Source of the DNA: Desulfosporosinus shakirovi
Lineage (GTDB): Bacteria; Bacillota; Desulfitobacteriia; Desulfitobacteriales; Desulfitobacteriaceae
Length of the DNA: 45,013 nt
Assembly: GCF_020595055.1 (NCBI RefSeq)
Contig: NZ_JAJDOO010000036.1
Location: forward strand, 1 to 45,013
Direction of reading: 5' to 3'
Every line of letters starts with the position of its first letter. The first letter of the stretch is position 1. The translations under genes were made by a program, and so were the position numbers. The notes beneath the pieces are model-generated. The model was not told the DNA's origin and did no database searches. It saw only the letters and a program-made list of their open reading frames with translations. Shown here piece after piece: positions 7,304 through 15,867 of this stretch.

Positions 7304-10300
7304 TTATCCTTTCACACTGATTACCGAGGATTCCCTTCTGAACACCTTTTTGCAATCATCCAACAAGGTGTAAATAACCGGTACTACAAACAAGGTAAGA
7401 ATCATTGAAGTAATTAATCCCCCAATAACCGCATGCGCCATTGGTGCGTACATCTCCGAGCCGGTTGCATGAGCAAATGCTGAAGGCAGCATGCCGAAAA
7501 TCATCGCCAAAGAGGTCATCACGATGGGACGCAGCCTTACCAGTCCGGCTTCCACCAAGGCATTATTGATCTCTGCTCCTTCGCTTCTCCTCTGTCTGGC
7601 ATAGTCAACAAGCAAAATGGCATTCTTGGCAACCAGGCCCATCAACAAAATGACCCCGATCAAAGACATGACGCTGAGCTGACTGCCGGCAATAAATAGT
7701 CCAAGTATTGCTCCGATAATAGCCAATGGAAGAGCAAACATAATCGCTACCGGGTCAATAAAGCTCTCAAACTGGGCTGCCATAACCAGGAATATAAAGA
7801 GAATCCCCATTCCCAAGGCTATCACCAGCTCAATAAAGCCATCTCCCATTGGATCATCAGCCAGCACAAGAGAAATACCCTTGGGCATCTGTAGTTCATG
7901 ATTGAGCTTTTTCAAATTTGAAGCTGAAAAATCATCGATGGAAATCCCTGTAACATTGGCTGAGAGTTCAATTTGTCCAGTCCTGTCATACCTCTGCAGG
8001 GTGGAAGAGGTGGTTGCAAAAACCTTGCGGGTCACCTGATCCAAGGCAACCATACGCTCATTTGATCCTGAGACATAGATCCCGCTCAAGCTGCCTAAGT
8101 CCACGCGCTGATCATCTTCCAGGGAAACCCTCACATCATAGCGGTCTTTTGCTCCATTAAACTTGCTCACGGCGACACCGTCAAAGAGGGTATTTAGGGT
8201 TTCTCCTACTGCAGCCGGATTGACTCCCAGATCTGCTGCCTGATCACGATCCACATCCAGCTGTAGCTTAGGCTTGCCTGCCTTATAACTAAGGCTTACA
8301 TCCCGTGCACTGGGATCCTCCCTCAATATTCCTTTAGCTGCAAGGGCAATAGTTTGCATCTGCTCGTAATCATTCCCCCGGATATTAAAGGTGACATCTT
8401 TTTCGGTGCCCGACCCCATTGAAGCTGTATAAATGGCAAACTCTATCCCGGGAACTTTTATATAGTCATTTCTCATTTTCTCAGCGATCTCTCTGGTACT
8501 GTCCTTTCGTTCCTTTTTATCAGACAGCTTTACGAAAATCGAGACTTGATCCTTTCCTACTGTAGTATACATACTCCGTGCTTCAGGATATTTATAAGCA
8601 ATACTTTCCAGGTCCTTAGCTTGTTGTCCCGCCGCCTCCAGTGATAAACCTGAGTCCAGCCCCACATCAATGGTAAGTTCCCCCAAGTCTGTGGCAGGAA
8701 GAAAGGTGAACCCCAGCCCGGGAACTAAAGCGATACTTCCCGCAAACATAGCGAAAACCAAGACCAGGGTTTTCAGCCTGTGGCGGAGGACTACCTTAAG
8801 TAATTGTGAATAATTTCCGGCAAGTTTATCAAACCTTTGGTTAAACCACCCTAAAAACTTACCAATGATCCATTTCTCCTTTTTATCCTCTGCCTTAAGC
8901 AGTTTAGCAGACATCATGGGTACCAGAGTAAAGGAAACGAACAATGAAACCAACATACTAAAAACGACGGTCAGGCCAAACTCAATAAATAGTTTCCCGA
9001 TAAATCCGCTAACCAGGGCAACGGGGAGAAAGACAGCGACGACGGACAGGGAGGTGGCCAGGACTGCCAGACCAATTTCAGAAGTAGCATCTTGGGCTGC
9101 TTGAAAGGGAGATTTACCCATACCCAGATGGCGCTCTATATTTTCTATGACAACAATTGCGTCATCGATCAAAAGTCCGACGGATAGTGATATGGCCATC
9201 ATTGACATGGTATTAATGGAAAAATTCATGAGCTTCATGGCAATAAACGTGGTAATGATGGAGATAGGAAGAGAAATTGCACTGGTCAAGGTGCTTTGCC
9301 ATTTATTCAAGAAGAGAAAGATAATGGCAATTGCCAGGATACACCCTTCCAGGACAGTTTTATTAACATTGTTGACCGTGTCCTTTACTGCCTGGGAATT
9401 ATCACGAACAATGTCAACCTTTACTCCTTCAGGCAGCAGTCCGGCAATCCGCGTCAATTCTTCTTTAACGTTTTCTGATACCAACACTGTATTGGCACCT
9501 GATTGTTTGATGATATCAATCCCTATGGCCGGCTTGCCTTGATAAAAGCAAAGAGATTCCCTATCCTTCATTCCATCCCTCACTTCTGCTACATCACCCA
9601 CCCTAATCTCAGATCCGGCCCGTTTGGCAATCAGAATATTATTAAAATCCTCAACTTTATTGATATTACTGGTTGTACTAAGGGAAATTTCTGTGCTTGC
9701 ATCCGTCACCTTACCGCCCTGCATCTCAAGATTATCACTTTGCAGGCTATTGACTACTTCTGACGTAGTTAAGCCAAAGGAAGCAAGCTTTTCCTTATCC
9801 AGCAGAATATGTATTTCACGTTCTGTATTACCTTGGATGTTTACTGCACCAACGCCTTTAACCGTATAGAGACCCTTTTTTACAACATCATTGACCAATT
9901 GAGATAACTCTTCAGTTTCTCCTGTCCCGGATACTGCCAGAGAAAAAATAGCTTCGGCAGACATATCAAATTTGGCAATAACCGGCTCCTCAACCTCTTG
10001 AGGCAACTGCCCTCGTATGGAGCCAACTTTATCCCGCACCTCTTGAACCGCCACATCTGCGGATTTATCCATAGAAAACTCCAGGACTGTATTAGACACT
10101 CCCTCAGTGATGGTTGAACTTATATGCTTTACTCCGGAAATCTGTCCTGCTGCTTCCTCTACAATCTTCGTCACCTTAGTTTCGAGCTGCTCCGGCGATG
10201 CTCCCCTTTGCTCAACAGTTACTGTAACGTAAGGTATATCCGCCTGAGGCATATCATTGACCGTCAACCTATTGTAGGAGAGAATACCAACTACCAGGAG

Positions 10301-10360
10301 GACTACAAAAATAACCGTAATAAAAACAGGTCGCTTAATACTGACATCAGCTAAAATCAT
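7304..10360 (-). CDS. RND efflux pump inner-membrane subunit (HAE1/AcrB type, SwrC-like)
   Basis: The 1018-residue protein has full RND architecture: one N-terminal helix (ADVSIKRPVFITVIFVVLLVVGIL), a large extracytoplasmic loop, helices 2-6 with the proton-relay pattern SVGLLIDDAIVVIENIERHL, a second loop, and helices 8-12 (ends VVPVIYTLLDD). Gram-positive members such as SwrC/YerP export lipopeptides and steroids; the substrate here is unknown. It is coded 11 nt after an RND adaptor gene in the same operon and starts at ATG after GGGGGG. A two-component pair upstream shares a candidate operator with this operon and probably controls it. No outer-membrane TolC-type gene is present, as expected for a monoderm cell. 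Confidence 0.93.
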   Translation of the reverse strand: MILADVSIKRPVFITVIFVVLLVVGILSYNRLTVNDMPQADIPYVTVTVEQRGASPEQLETKVTKIVEEAAGQISGVKHISSTITEGVSNTVLEFSMDKSADVAVQEVRDKVGSIRGQLPQEVEEPVIAKFDMSAEAIFSLAVSGTGETEELSQLVNDVVKKGLYTVKGVGAVNIQGNTEREIHILLDKEKLASFGLTTSEVVNSLQSDNLEMQGGKVTDASTEISLSTTSNINKVEDFNNILIAKRAGSEIRVGDVAEVRDGMKDRESLCFYQGKPAIGIDIIKQSGANTVLVSENVKEELTRIAGLLPEGVKVDIVRDNSQAVKDTVNNVNKTVLEGCILAIAIIFLFLNKWQSTLTSAISLPISIITTFIAMKLMNFSINTMSMMAISLSVGLLIDDAIVVIENIERHLGMGKSPFQAAQDATSEIGLAVLATSLSVVAVFLPVALVSGFIGKLFIEFGLTVVFSMLVSLFVSFTLVPMMSAKLLKAEDKKEKWIIGKFLGWFNQRFDKLAGNYSQLLKVVLRHRLKTLVLVFAMFAGSIALVPGLGFTFLPATDLGELTIDVGLDSGLSLEAAGQQAKDLESIAYKYPEARSMYTTVGKDQVSIFVKLSDKKERKDSTREIAEKMRNDYIKVPGIEFAIYTASMGSGTEKDVTFNIRGNDYEQMQTIALAAKGILREDPSARDVSLSYKAGKPKLQLDVDRDQAADLGVNPAAVGETLNTLFDGVAVSKFNGAKDRYDVRVSLEDDQRVDLGSLSGIYVSGSNERMVALDQVTRKVFATTSSTLQRYDRTGQIELSANVTGISIDDFSASNLKKLNHELQMPKGISLVLADDPMGDGFIELVIALGMGILFIFLVMAAQFESFIDPVAIMFALPLAIIGAILGLFIAGSQLSVMSLIGVILLMGLVAKNAILLVDYARQRRSEGAEINNALVEAGLVRLRPIVMTSLAMIFGMLPSAFAHATGSEMYAPMAHAVIGGLITSMILTLFVVPVIYTLLDDCKKVFRRESSVISVKG

Positions 10361-10371
10361 CCTTATCCCCC

Positions 10372-11529
10372 CTATTCCTCAACTACCGCTATAGCGTCTC
10401 CATCCTGCAATGTGTTCACATTAGTACAAATTACGCTCTCGCCTTTTTGCACACCGGATTTGATGACTACCACATTTTCCTCCGTTTCACCAATGATTAC
10501 GCTGCGTTTACGGGCAATCCCTTGGTCATTAACGTAAACGTAGCAGCTGTCTTCATTGCCTGCTAAAGCTGCAAGGGGAACTGTAGCTATTTCAACCTTT
10601 TGGTCATTAACTATTTCCGCCTTGGCAAAACTTCCGGGCTTGAGGGCCTGGTCTGGGTTATCCAATTGAATCTGGCCTTTAAAAACCCGTGAAGATGGGT
10701 CAGCGGACCCATTAATACTTTTCAGCGTCCCCTCATAGACTAATGGATCCCTCTCCCCGATGGTTACTTTAGCCTTTTGCCCGACTTTGATATCCTCCAG
10801 GTTTGTCTGCTTCACTTCTATAACTGCATTAATCGGGGAAATGTTCTTAACTTTCCCAAGTATAGTTCCCGAATCTACATTCTGACCCAGACTCACACTT
10901 TTTTCATCCATCATTCCGCTGATTGGTGCACTAATAGTGGTATAGGCTAAAGAATCCGTAAGACTTTCCACATTGACCTGCGCTGTAAGGACATTTGCTT
11001 TTAAAGCCTCGAGGTTTGCTTTCGCCACCTTTACAGCTATCTCTGAGTTTTCCAGCTCAACCTTAGCAATTCCATTATGATCAAATAGTACTTTCAGTCT
11101 CTCAAAATTACCTTGTTCCGATTCCAAATTCACTTCCGCACTTGTCAAACTTGCTTGAGCGGCAGACAGTTGACTTTCTGCTGCTCTAAGATTATTTCTG
11201 GCCTCCTTTTCCTCAAGTTTAACCAGAGGCTCTCCCTGATGTATGTACTCACCCTCTTCAAACAGAATTTGCTCAACCTTTCCTGCGACTTTACTGCTTA
11301 CGATACCTTCCTCCGACGCTTCCAAGGAAGCCTTGAATTCAATTTCTGCTGCTTTTTCAATAAAATTCACTTGCTGAACTATGACATAAACCTTATTATT
11401 TACAGCTTCAATAGTAACTTGCTTATTTTCCGCTTCAGCTGCTCCCTCCTGATTGCCTAACAACATAACACCTGTCATCAGAACAACCAAAACAGCAATA
11501 GAAATAATCACTTTTTTCTTCGTTAGCAT
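10372..11529 (-). CDS. RND efflux adaptor (membrane fusion protein, HlyD family)
   Basis: A 385-residue protein with an N-terminal signal anchor (IISIAVLVVLMTGVMLL). The lipoyl-like half (SKVAGKVEQILFEEGEYIHQGEPL), an alpha-helical hairpin (about 115-190), a second lipoyl half (TISAPISGMMDEKSVSLGQNV), a beta-barrel, and a membrane-proximal domain follow. This order is typical of adaptors paired with HAE1 pumps. It is the first gene of the operon, with GGAGG 8-9 nt before the ATG. A candidate response-regulator operator lies about 100-117 bp upstream. Confidence 0.9.
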   Translation of the reverse strand: MLTKKKVIISIAVLVVLMTGVMLLGNQEGAAEAENKQVTIEAVNNKVYVIVQQVNFIEKAAEIEFKASLEASEEGIVSSKVAGKVEQILFEEGEYIHQGEPLVKLEEKEARNNLRAAESQLSAAQASLTSAEVNLESEQGNFERLKVLFDHNGIAKVELENSEIAVKVAKANLEALKANVLTAQVNVESLTDSLAYTTISAPISGMMDEKSVSLGQNVDSGTILGKVKNISPINAVIEVKQTNLEDIKVGQKAKVTIGERDPLVYEGTLKSINGSADPSSRVFKGQIQLDNPDQALKPGSFAKAEIVNDQKVEIATVPLAALAGNEDSCYVYVNDQGIARKRSVIIGETEENVVVIKSGVQKGESVICTNVNTLQDGDAIAVVEE

Positions 11530-11628
11530 TGTTTGACTCCTCCCTGTATGAATTGAACACTAGTTTGAGCACCGTAACTCGCTCCCCTCGAAAATCGGCG
11601 CATTCCTGAACTCAGCATAGAATAGGAA

Positions 11629-11646
11629 TTTAAACGGAGCGTAAAC
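11629..11646 (-). promoter_or_regulatory. Candidate response-regulator operator of the RND operon
   Basis: TTTAAACGGAGCGTAAAC (plus strand) differs at two positions from the sequence upstream of the response regulator gene at 13628-13645. On the coding strand it reads as two direct GTTTA repeats about 11 nt apart, like PhoB/OmpR sites. A CCTATTCT (-10-like) follows within about 5 nt, so the site would replace the -35 element. Confidence 0.6.
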
Positions 11647-11694
11647 GGAAATACAATTTCCGAAAAGCTTTTATAACTAAAGAAACTTGGAGCC

Positions 11695-11866
11695 CCCCCC
11701 CACACACATGCGAAGACACTGTCTTCGCACAGATTAACCCTTCTTGCAGACACTGTCTTCGCACGAGTTAACCTTGTTGCAGTAAATTACGAAAGTTTTG
11801 ACTTTCTGATTTAACAAAAAAACGGCTGCAGGACAGTTCCTGCGCCGTTTTCGCCCGATTTTCTGT
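11695..11866 (-). terminator. Repeats and intrinsic terminator of the sensor kinase operon
   Basis: Bases 11695-11709 are a C8-(CA)n microsatellite. At 11709-11729 TGCGAAGACA-C-TGTCTTCGCA is a palindrome, and its right part recurs at 11748-11762 in a partly repeated 38-39 bp unit. At 11820-11846 a stem AACGGC(T)GCAGGA/TCCTGCGCCGTT is followed on the minus strand by a T7 run. This is a convincing terminator after the histidine kinase gene, whose stop is at 11867. Confidence 0.75.
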
Positions 11867-12907
11867 TTACTTATTGATGGGTAATTTAACCTGGAATACT
11901 GTTCCCTTTCCTAACTCACTTTCCACAGTAACCTTACCCTGGTGTATATTTATAATCTTTTTCACCAGGGCAAGTCCCAGCCCATTTCCACCCAATGAGC
12001 GGTCACGGGATTTATCTACTTTGTAAAATCGCTCAAAAATATGCATCTGCTCAGCTGGCCCTATACCGATACCCTTATCGGAAATGATACAAACCGCGGT
12101 TTCACCCTCTTGTTCTAAGCTGACGTTAATCTCCCCATTTTCAGGAGTAAATTTTAGAGCATTCACCAAAAGGTTGATCCAAACCTGCTTTAACAGATCC
12201 TCGTTTCCACAGACGGTTATTTTAGGCAAGATTGTTTCGGGAATAATATCTTTGGCTTTCCATTGCGGTTCTAAGAGTAAGACAACGTTTTCAAGTTGTC
12301 TGTCCAACCGGAACGAGGCTTTCGTGATCGAGCTGCCCTCCCCTTCCAAGGCCGACAGCCGCAAAAGATTATCCGCCAGTTTAGATAATCTCTTGCTTTC
12401 CTCTTCGATGATCGTAGCATATTCCTGCTGCTTAAGAGTCGCCGCGCCGTTCTTTCGCAGCAGGGCGGCATAGCCGCTGATGGATGTCAGGGGCGATTGA
12501 AACTCATGGGATATGTTGGAGATAAAATCCTGCCGCAGCTGCTCCATGGAGCTGAGTTCTTTGGCCATCTTATTGATGCTGTCAGTGATTTCAAGGAAAT
12601 GCCCATGTTTATCCCGCTCAATAAACACATCAAAATTACCCTGGGCTATTCTCTCCAAAGCTTCAAGGGTTCTCCGCGCAAGGCGGGACCGATCGTCTTT
12701 ATGTATAATAGCCACTACCATAATACTTCCGACAATTAGGACTAAATTGATAGTACCGTAGAGCATATCCGACCACGGTTCCGGCGGTCTTCCTATGAAC
12801 CGGTAAATCAGCAGCATCAGCAGATAGCTCGCCACAAAACACGCCGCCAGCATGCACGCAACAAAACACAGCCAGAGCAAATTTTGCAACCAGCTCTTTT
12901 CTTTCAA
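11867..12907 (-). CDS. Sensor histidine kinase (HAMP, HisKA, HATPase_c)
   Basis: The 346-residue protein has two membrane helices (about 8-35 and 50-70) with only a short loop between them, so it probably senses the membrane itself. A HAMP-like linker (80-125), an H-box (FISNISHEFQSPLTS, His134) and a C-terminal ATPase domain with N-, G1- (SDKGIGIG) and G2-like (LGGNGLGLALV) motifs follow. The start is TTG, preceded by GGAGGTG, and overlaps the response regulator stop. It would phosphorylate that regulator. The short-loop architecture and the neighbouring efflux operon recall BceS- or CesSR-type envelope-stress kinases, but this is only analogy. Confidence 0.9.
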   Translation of the reverse strand: MKEKSWLQNLLWLCFVACMLAACFVASYLLMLLIYRFIGRPPEPWSDMLYGTINLVLIVGSIMVVAIIHKDDRSRLARRTLEALERIAQGNFDVFIERDKHGHFLEITDSINKMAKELSSMEQLRQDFISNISHEFQSPLTSISGYAALLRKNGAATLKQQEYATIIEEESKRLSKLADNLLRLSALEGEGSSITKASFRLDRQLENVVLLLEPQWKAKDIIPETILPKITVCGNEDLLKQVWINLLVNALKFTPENGEINVSLEQEGETAVCIISDKGIGIGPAEQMHIFERFYKVDKSRDRSLGGNGLGLALVKKIINIHQGKVTVESELGKGTVFQVKLPINK

Positions 12908-13581
12908 GAAATCACCTCCAGACGATAACCCAAGCTGCGGATGGTGAGAATTTGAAAGCCGAATCCTTCGGGGGGAAATCGGTCCCGCAGCCGTCCGACA
13001 TGAACATCCAAAGTGCGTTCATTGCCGTCAAAATCGAACCCCCATATATCCTCAAGCAGCTGATTGCGGGATAAGGTTTTTCCCGTGAAGCTGCCCAGCT
13101 TAAAAAGAAGTTCAAATTCCCGCAGGGGAATACTTAGGCGTTCTCCGTTGACGGAAACTGTATGGCTGGTGTTGTCCACGGTAAGAAGGCCTATCCCAAT
13201 GGTTTGTTGGGAAGCGATTTTATAGCGTTTCAGCAGGGCTCTGCTGCGGAGTAACAATTCTTCCGCTTCAAAAGGTTTTGTCAGGTAATCATCCGCACCC
13301 GCTCCATAGCTTTCAATTTTTGAGCCTATTTCACTTTTCGCCGTCAACATAAGGATCGGCATATCCTTGTAATAATTGCGGGCATTCCGGCAAAAATCCA
13401 AACCATCCATATTAGGCATCATAATATCAGCAACGCAAAGATCTATTCTTTTTTCGTCGAGTTTCAGAAGTGCGTCCCGGCCGTCTGTAGCTTCGTAAAC
13501 CTCGAAACCGGCATCCTTCAATATGGTACTTACCAGTCTGCGAATATAAGCATCGTCATCAACCACCAATATTTTAATCAT
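12904..13581 (-). CDS. OmpR/PhoB-family response regulator
   Basis: The receiver domain (1-115) has the acidic pair (VVDDD), phosphoacceptor Asp52 (CVADIMMPNMDG) and the Lys in TKPFEAEELL. The C-terminal winged helix (130-225) includes REFELLFKLGS, RNQLLEDIWG and TLDVHVGRLRDR. I chose the ATG at 13581 because GAGGT is 6 nt upstream; a GTG two codons earlier is open. It overlaps the kinase gene by 4 nt. The same 18-bp motif occurs before this gene and before the RND operon, which suggests autoregulation and control of the pump. Confidence 0.92.
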   Translation of the reverse strand: MIKILVVDDDAYIRRLVSTILKDAGFEVYEATDGRDALLKLDEKRIDLCVADIMMPNMDGLDFCRNARNYYKDMPILMLTAKSEIGSKIESYGAGADDYLTKPFEAEELLLRSRALLKRYKIASQQTIGIGLLTVDNTSHTVSVNGERLSIPLREFELLFKLGSFTGKTLSRNQLLEDIWGFDFDGNERTLDVHVGRLRDRFPPEGFGFQILTIRSLGYRLEVIS

Positions 13582-13627
13582 TGCCACACCTCATTTCCTA
13601 AAACACATATTTACGATAATATAGGTT

Positions 13628-13645
13628 TTTAAACAGAGTGTAAAC
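13628..13645 (-). promoter_or_regulatory. Candidate autoregulatory operator of the two-component operon
   Basis: TTTAAACAGAGTGTAAAC (plus strand) matches 16 of 18 positions of the site at 11629. A CCTATATTAT sequence (-10-like) follows on the coding strand at the same distance as in the RND promoter. The rest of 13588-13740 shows no gene. Confidence 0.6.
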
Positions 13646-13788
13646 AAGACCAACAATGTTAGAAGAAAGAAGCTGCTCTGACTCTTAAATTTCCCATAAG
13701 CTATATAGCTATGATTTTGGAATAAAAGCACTGGAAATTGTAATCCACAGGGATATGGATTGAGTCAAAGTTAAAGGGGGTAAATTAA

Positions 13789-13911
13789 ATAGCATTTGGT
13801 AACGTCGATGGAGTCGCTTGCGGTTGTGATCATGGAAAAGGATTTGGAGCTGGCATTGCAGCTGTTGTAATAATAATTCTTCTTCTCATCGCATTAGGAA
13901 TTGTATTCTAA
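13789..13911 (+). pseudogene. YjcZ-family miniprotein, copy B1, start codon changed to ATA
   Basis: This is the paralogue of the gene at 6839. The frame is intact for 39 codons and ends ALGIVF-stop. It differs from A1 by I/V, A/V and Q/H replacements and two silent changes. The ribosome binding site (AGGGGG) and spacing are kept, but the first codon is ATA instead of ATG, with an in-frame stop just upstream and no other good start. It may be a recent pseudogene, or a rare ATA-initiated gene. Silent changes suggest it was coding for part of the time since duplication. Confidence 0.6.
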
Positions 13912-13936
13912 TTTAAGTTAGAAAGGTGGAAACATT

Positions 13937-14074
13937 ATGTACGGAATGAGTAATGTATGCTGTCCTCCTCCCGTTGCCCCAGTCGCTGGTTATGGGTATG
14001 GCGGAGGCGGAGTCGGTGCAGGAATTATCGCGATTGCTATTTTAATTCTTATTGCATTAGGAGTCATATTCTAA
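13937..14074 (+). CDS. YjcZ-family sporulation miniprotein, copy B2
   Basis: A 45-residue protein, MYGMSNVCCPPPVAPVAG, a GYGYGGGGVGAG linker, and a hydrophobic C-terminal helix ending ALGVIF. It is the paralogue of the gene at 6992 with a shorter glycine linker. ATG and the AAAGGTGG ribosome binding site are intact. It lies downstream of the ATA-start copy B1 and would be read from the same transcript. Confidence 0.75.
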   Translation: MYGMSNVCCPPPVAPVAGYGYGGGGVGAGIIAIAILILIALGVIF

Positions 14075-14086
14075 ACGTGTAGGTTG

Positions 14087-14117
14087 AATTGGCTACCATT
14101 TGAAATGGTAGCCAATT
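14087..14117. terminator. Bidirectional hairpin between YjcZ copy B2 and the EamA gene
   Basis: AATTGGCTACCATTT-G-AAATGGTAGCCAATT is a perfect 15-bp stem with a one-base centre, placed between two convergent genes. A variant of it follows YjcZ copy A2 at 7151, so it belongs to the duplicated segment. Confidence 0.7.
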
Positions 14118-14118
14118 A

Positions 14119-15027
14119 TTATGCTTTGTGGTTCAAATGACGTTTGAACGGATAGGGTCGTTCCAATTTATCTAATTTAAGCAACAATACTCCGCATATC
14201 ACAAGCAAGCCTCCTAGCAGTTGGCTGCTTGTCAGTGTTTCTCCCAGAATGAAGCCAGCTAATACGATGGTTATTGCCGGTTCCATGGTACTTAAAATAG
14301 AAGCTTGGCTGGCCCCTAAAAGGGATAGCCCTTTTTGATAAGAAAAAAGAGGGATAACGGTACATAATATTGCTGTTCCAAGACCTACGATCCACAGGGC
14401 TGACTGGGAGTGACCTGAAAAGACATTGGTCGGAGGATAAATGGCCATAGTAGCCAACAAACATATGATGCTTGTAGAAGCGGATACGGTCAATGGATCC
14501 GCCTTTTCGGAAAGATACTGTCCAAGGATATTGTATAACGCATAAAATAGCGCAGATAAAACGCCATAAAAAAAGCCCGGCATGCTGATTTTTTGCCCTG
14601 ATATATTTACAACATCTACAACCAGCAAGCAACCGAAAAAGGCAATAAGTAAAGTTACGCCCTTAACCAAGGATATTTTCTCTTTAAAAAACATGGCGGA
14701 CATAAGTACAACCATTAGAGGATAGGTGTAAAGTAATATATTAGTAATGGTGGCTGACATATACTTAATGGATAGGAAGTAGGCATATGAACAGCCAAAA
14801 AACAGTAATCCCTGGAGGGTTAATAGAAAAAGACATGATTTGGATATTTTTAAGCCCTTTTTTCGACTGACCAAGTGGATAAAAACCATTAAGCTACTGG
14901 CTATGAAAAATCGCGAAAATAACATGAGATCCATGGTTAAACCCAGGTTATACCCCCATTTTACGAATATGGGCAAAGCCCCATAGCCTATAGCTGCGAG
15001 AATTATTAATAGATAACCATTTAGCAT
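14119..15027 (-). CDS. EamA/DMT-family transporter
   Basis: The 302-residue protein has ten hydrophobic segments in two EamA repeats. The first begins LLIILAAIGYGALPIFVKWGYNLG; the second begins FFYGVLSALFYALYNILGQYLSEKA and includes the conserved LEPAITIVLAGFILGETLT-like end (here MEPAITIV). DMT permeases export amino acids or other small metabolites; the substrate is not predictable. It is a single gene convergent with the YjcZ genes. The start ATG lies about 14 nt from AGAAGGG, a poor ribosome binding site. Confidence 0.9.
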   Translation of the reverse strand: MLNGYLLIILAAIGYGALPIFVKWGYNLGLTMDLMLFSRFFIASSLMVFIHLVSRKKGLKISKSCLFLLTLQGLLFFGCSYAYFLSIKYMSATITNILLYTYPLMVVLMSAMFFKEKISLVKGVTLLIAFFGCLLVVDVVNISGQKISMPGFFYGVLSALFYALYNILGQYLSEKADPLTVSASTSIICLLATMAIYPPTNVFSGHSQSALWIVGLGTAILCTVIPLFSYQKGLSLLGASQASILSTMEPAITIVLAGFILGETLTSSQLLGGLLVICGVLLLKLDKLERPYPFKRHLNHKA

Positions 15028-15396
15028 TTCATTATTTTCCCTTCTCCTTGTTACATATTACACAATATTCAAGAGCACCATTATAAATAAGGTACCGAGT
15101 ATCTGTCAAATACCTAAGAATGATACGGGGTATAGACATCTTCGATTCCTTCTATTGATTTTAATACATTTACCGTTTGTCGATTACACCCTTATCTAGA
15201 GAGACGCAAAAACGATTGATGCTAAAAAATAAGAAGAAATTATAAAAAGACTATTGTATTTTATCAACTGAACACGGAGGTAAAAACTGGTCAAGGCAAT
15301 TTGAAACGGTACAGGCTTCAAGAATATCACCTTGTCAAATTCAATTCTTAAACACAAAAGATGGATTCGCAAAAGGAGCTTTGTTGGGATACCTGA
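15028..15396 (+). other. Gap with decayed coding sequence
   Basis: No complete gene. From about 15270 two plus-strand frames look protein-like but are broken by stops (one ends at 15350, another runs ...TKDGFAKGALLGYLIV into the next gene in a shifted frame). This suggests that the gene at 15397 has lost its N-terminal part by frameshifts. Nothing recognisable lies in 15028-15190. Confidence 0.35.
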
Positions 15397-15783
15397 TTGT
15401 TCACATTTTTCAACTATATCACGTCCAGCAAAGAATATAGGATGGATTATGTCAGTAAATGGTACAACAAAGCCGATAATAATTTCCATGTACCAGTGAG
15501 CGAAATTACAGATATTTTGAATAAATATTTTAACGGCATTAATTCTGATGCTACGAAGATTAACGGTTACAATGCGAAAACCAAGGAGATAGTAACTGGC
15601 TTGCAAGGCTTTGGCGGCGAGCGTTTTCCTAAATTATCCAAAAAAGAAACAATCTCAGATAACACATTGAGAGTAACCGCTGACTTTTATGATGATACTT
15701 ACAAAAATGTAAATTATACAAAAGTTTATACGATTTGCTTTACAGCGAGTGGCTACCAATATTTGTCCATTGTAAAAATCTAA
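15397..15783 (+). pseudogene. C-terminal remnant of an unrecognised protein
   Basis: The open frame begins at a TTG directly after an in-frame TGA and has no ribosome binding site. The 128 residues are globular and lysine/tyrosine-rich (SKWYNKADNNFHVPVSEITDILNKYFNGI, later SGYQYLSIVKI) with no membrane segment. Protein-like sequence upstream is in other frames, so I read this as a truncated gene. A resemblance to small secreted cell-wall-associated proteins is possible but I do not recognise the family. Confidence 0.45.
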
Positions 15784-15867
15784 TGCTGATCTGCTTTTAT
15801 GAACTGGATAGAACCACTGTATTGCAACGGTTCTTTCCTAATTGTCTGATAGTCTAGTACATTACTC

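Noticed and set aside
9147-9542. Long plus-strand open frames across the RND gene
   Set aside because: They are antisense shadows of a conserved 1018-residue gene and lack ribosome binding sites.
11523-11753. A 76-residue minus-strand open frame before the RND adaptor
   Set aside because: It has no protein-like features, overlaps the adaptor start and covers the probable operator and promoter.
15196-15606. A 136-residue minus-strand open frame
   Set aside because: It overlaps the protein-like plus-strand frame at 15397 and has no ribosome binding site.
15817-15847. Plus-strand TTGCAACGG ... TGTCT resembling the ECF-type motif
   Set aside because: The spacer is 13 rather than 12 nt and the first box differs. 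No plus-strand gene follows.
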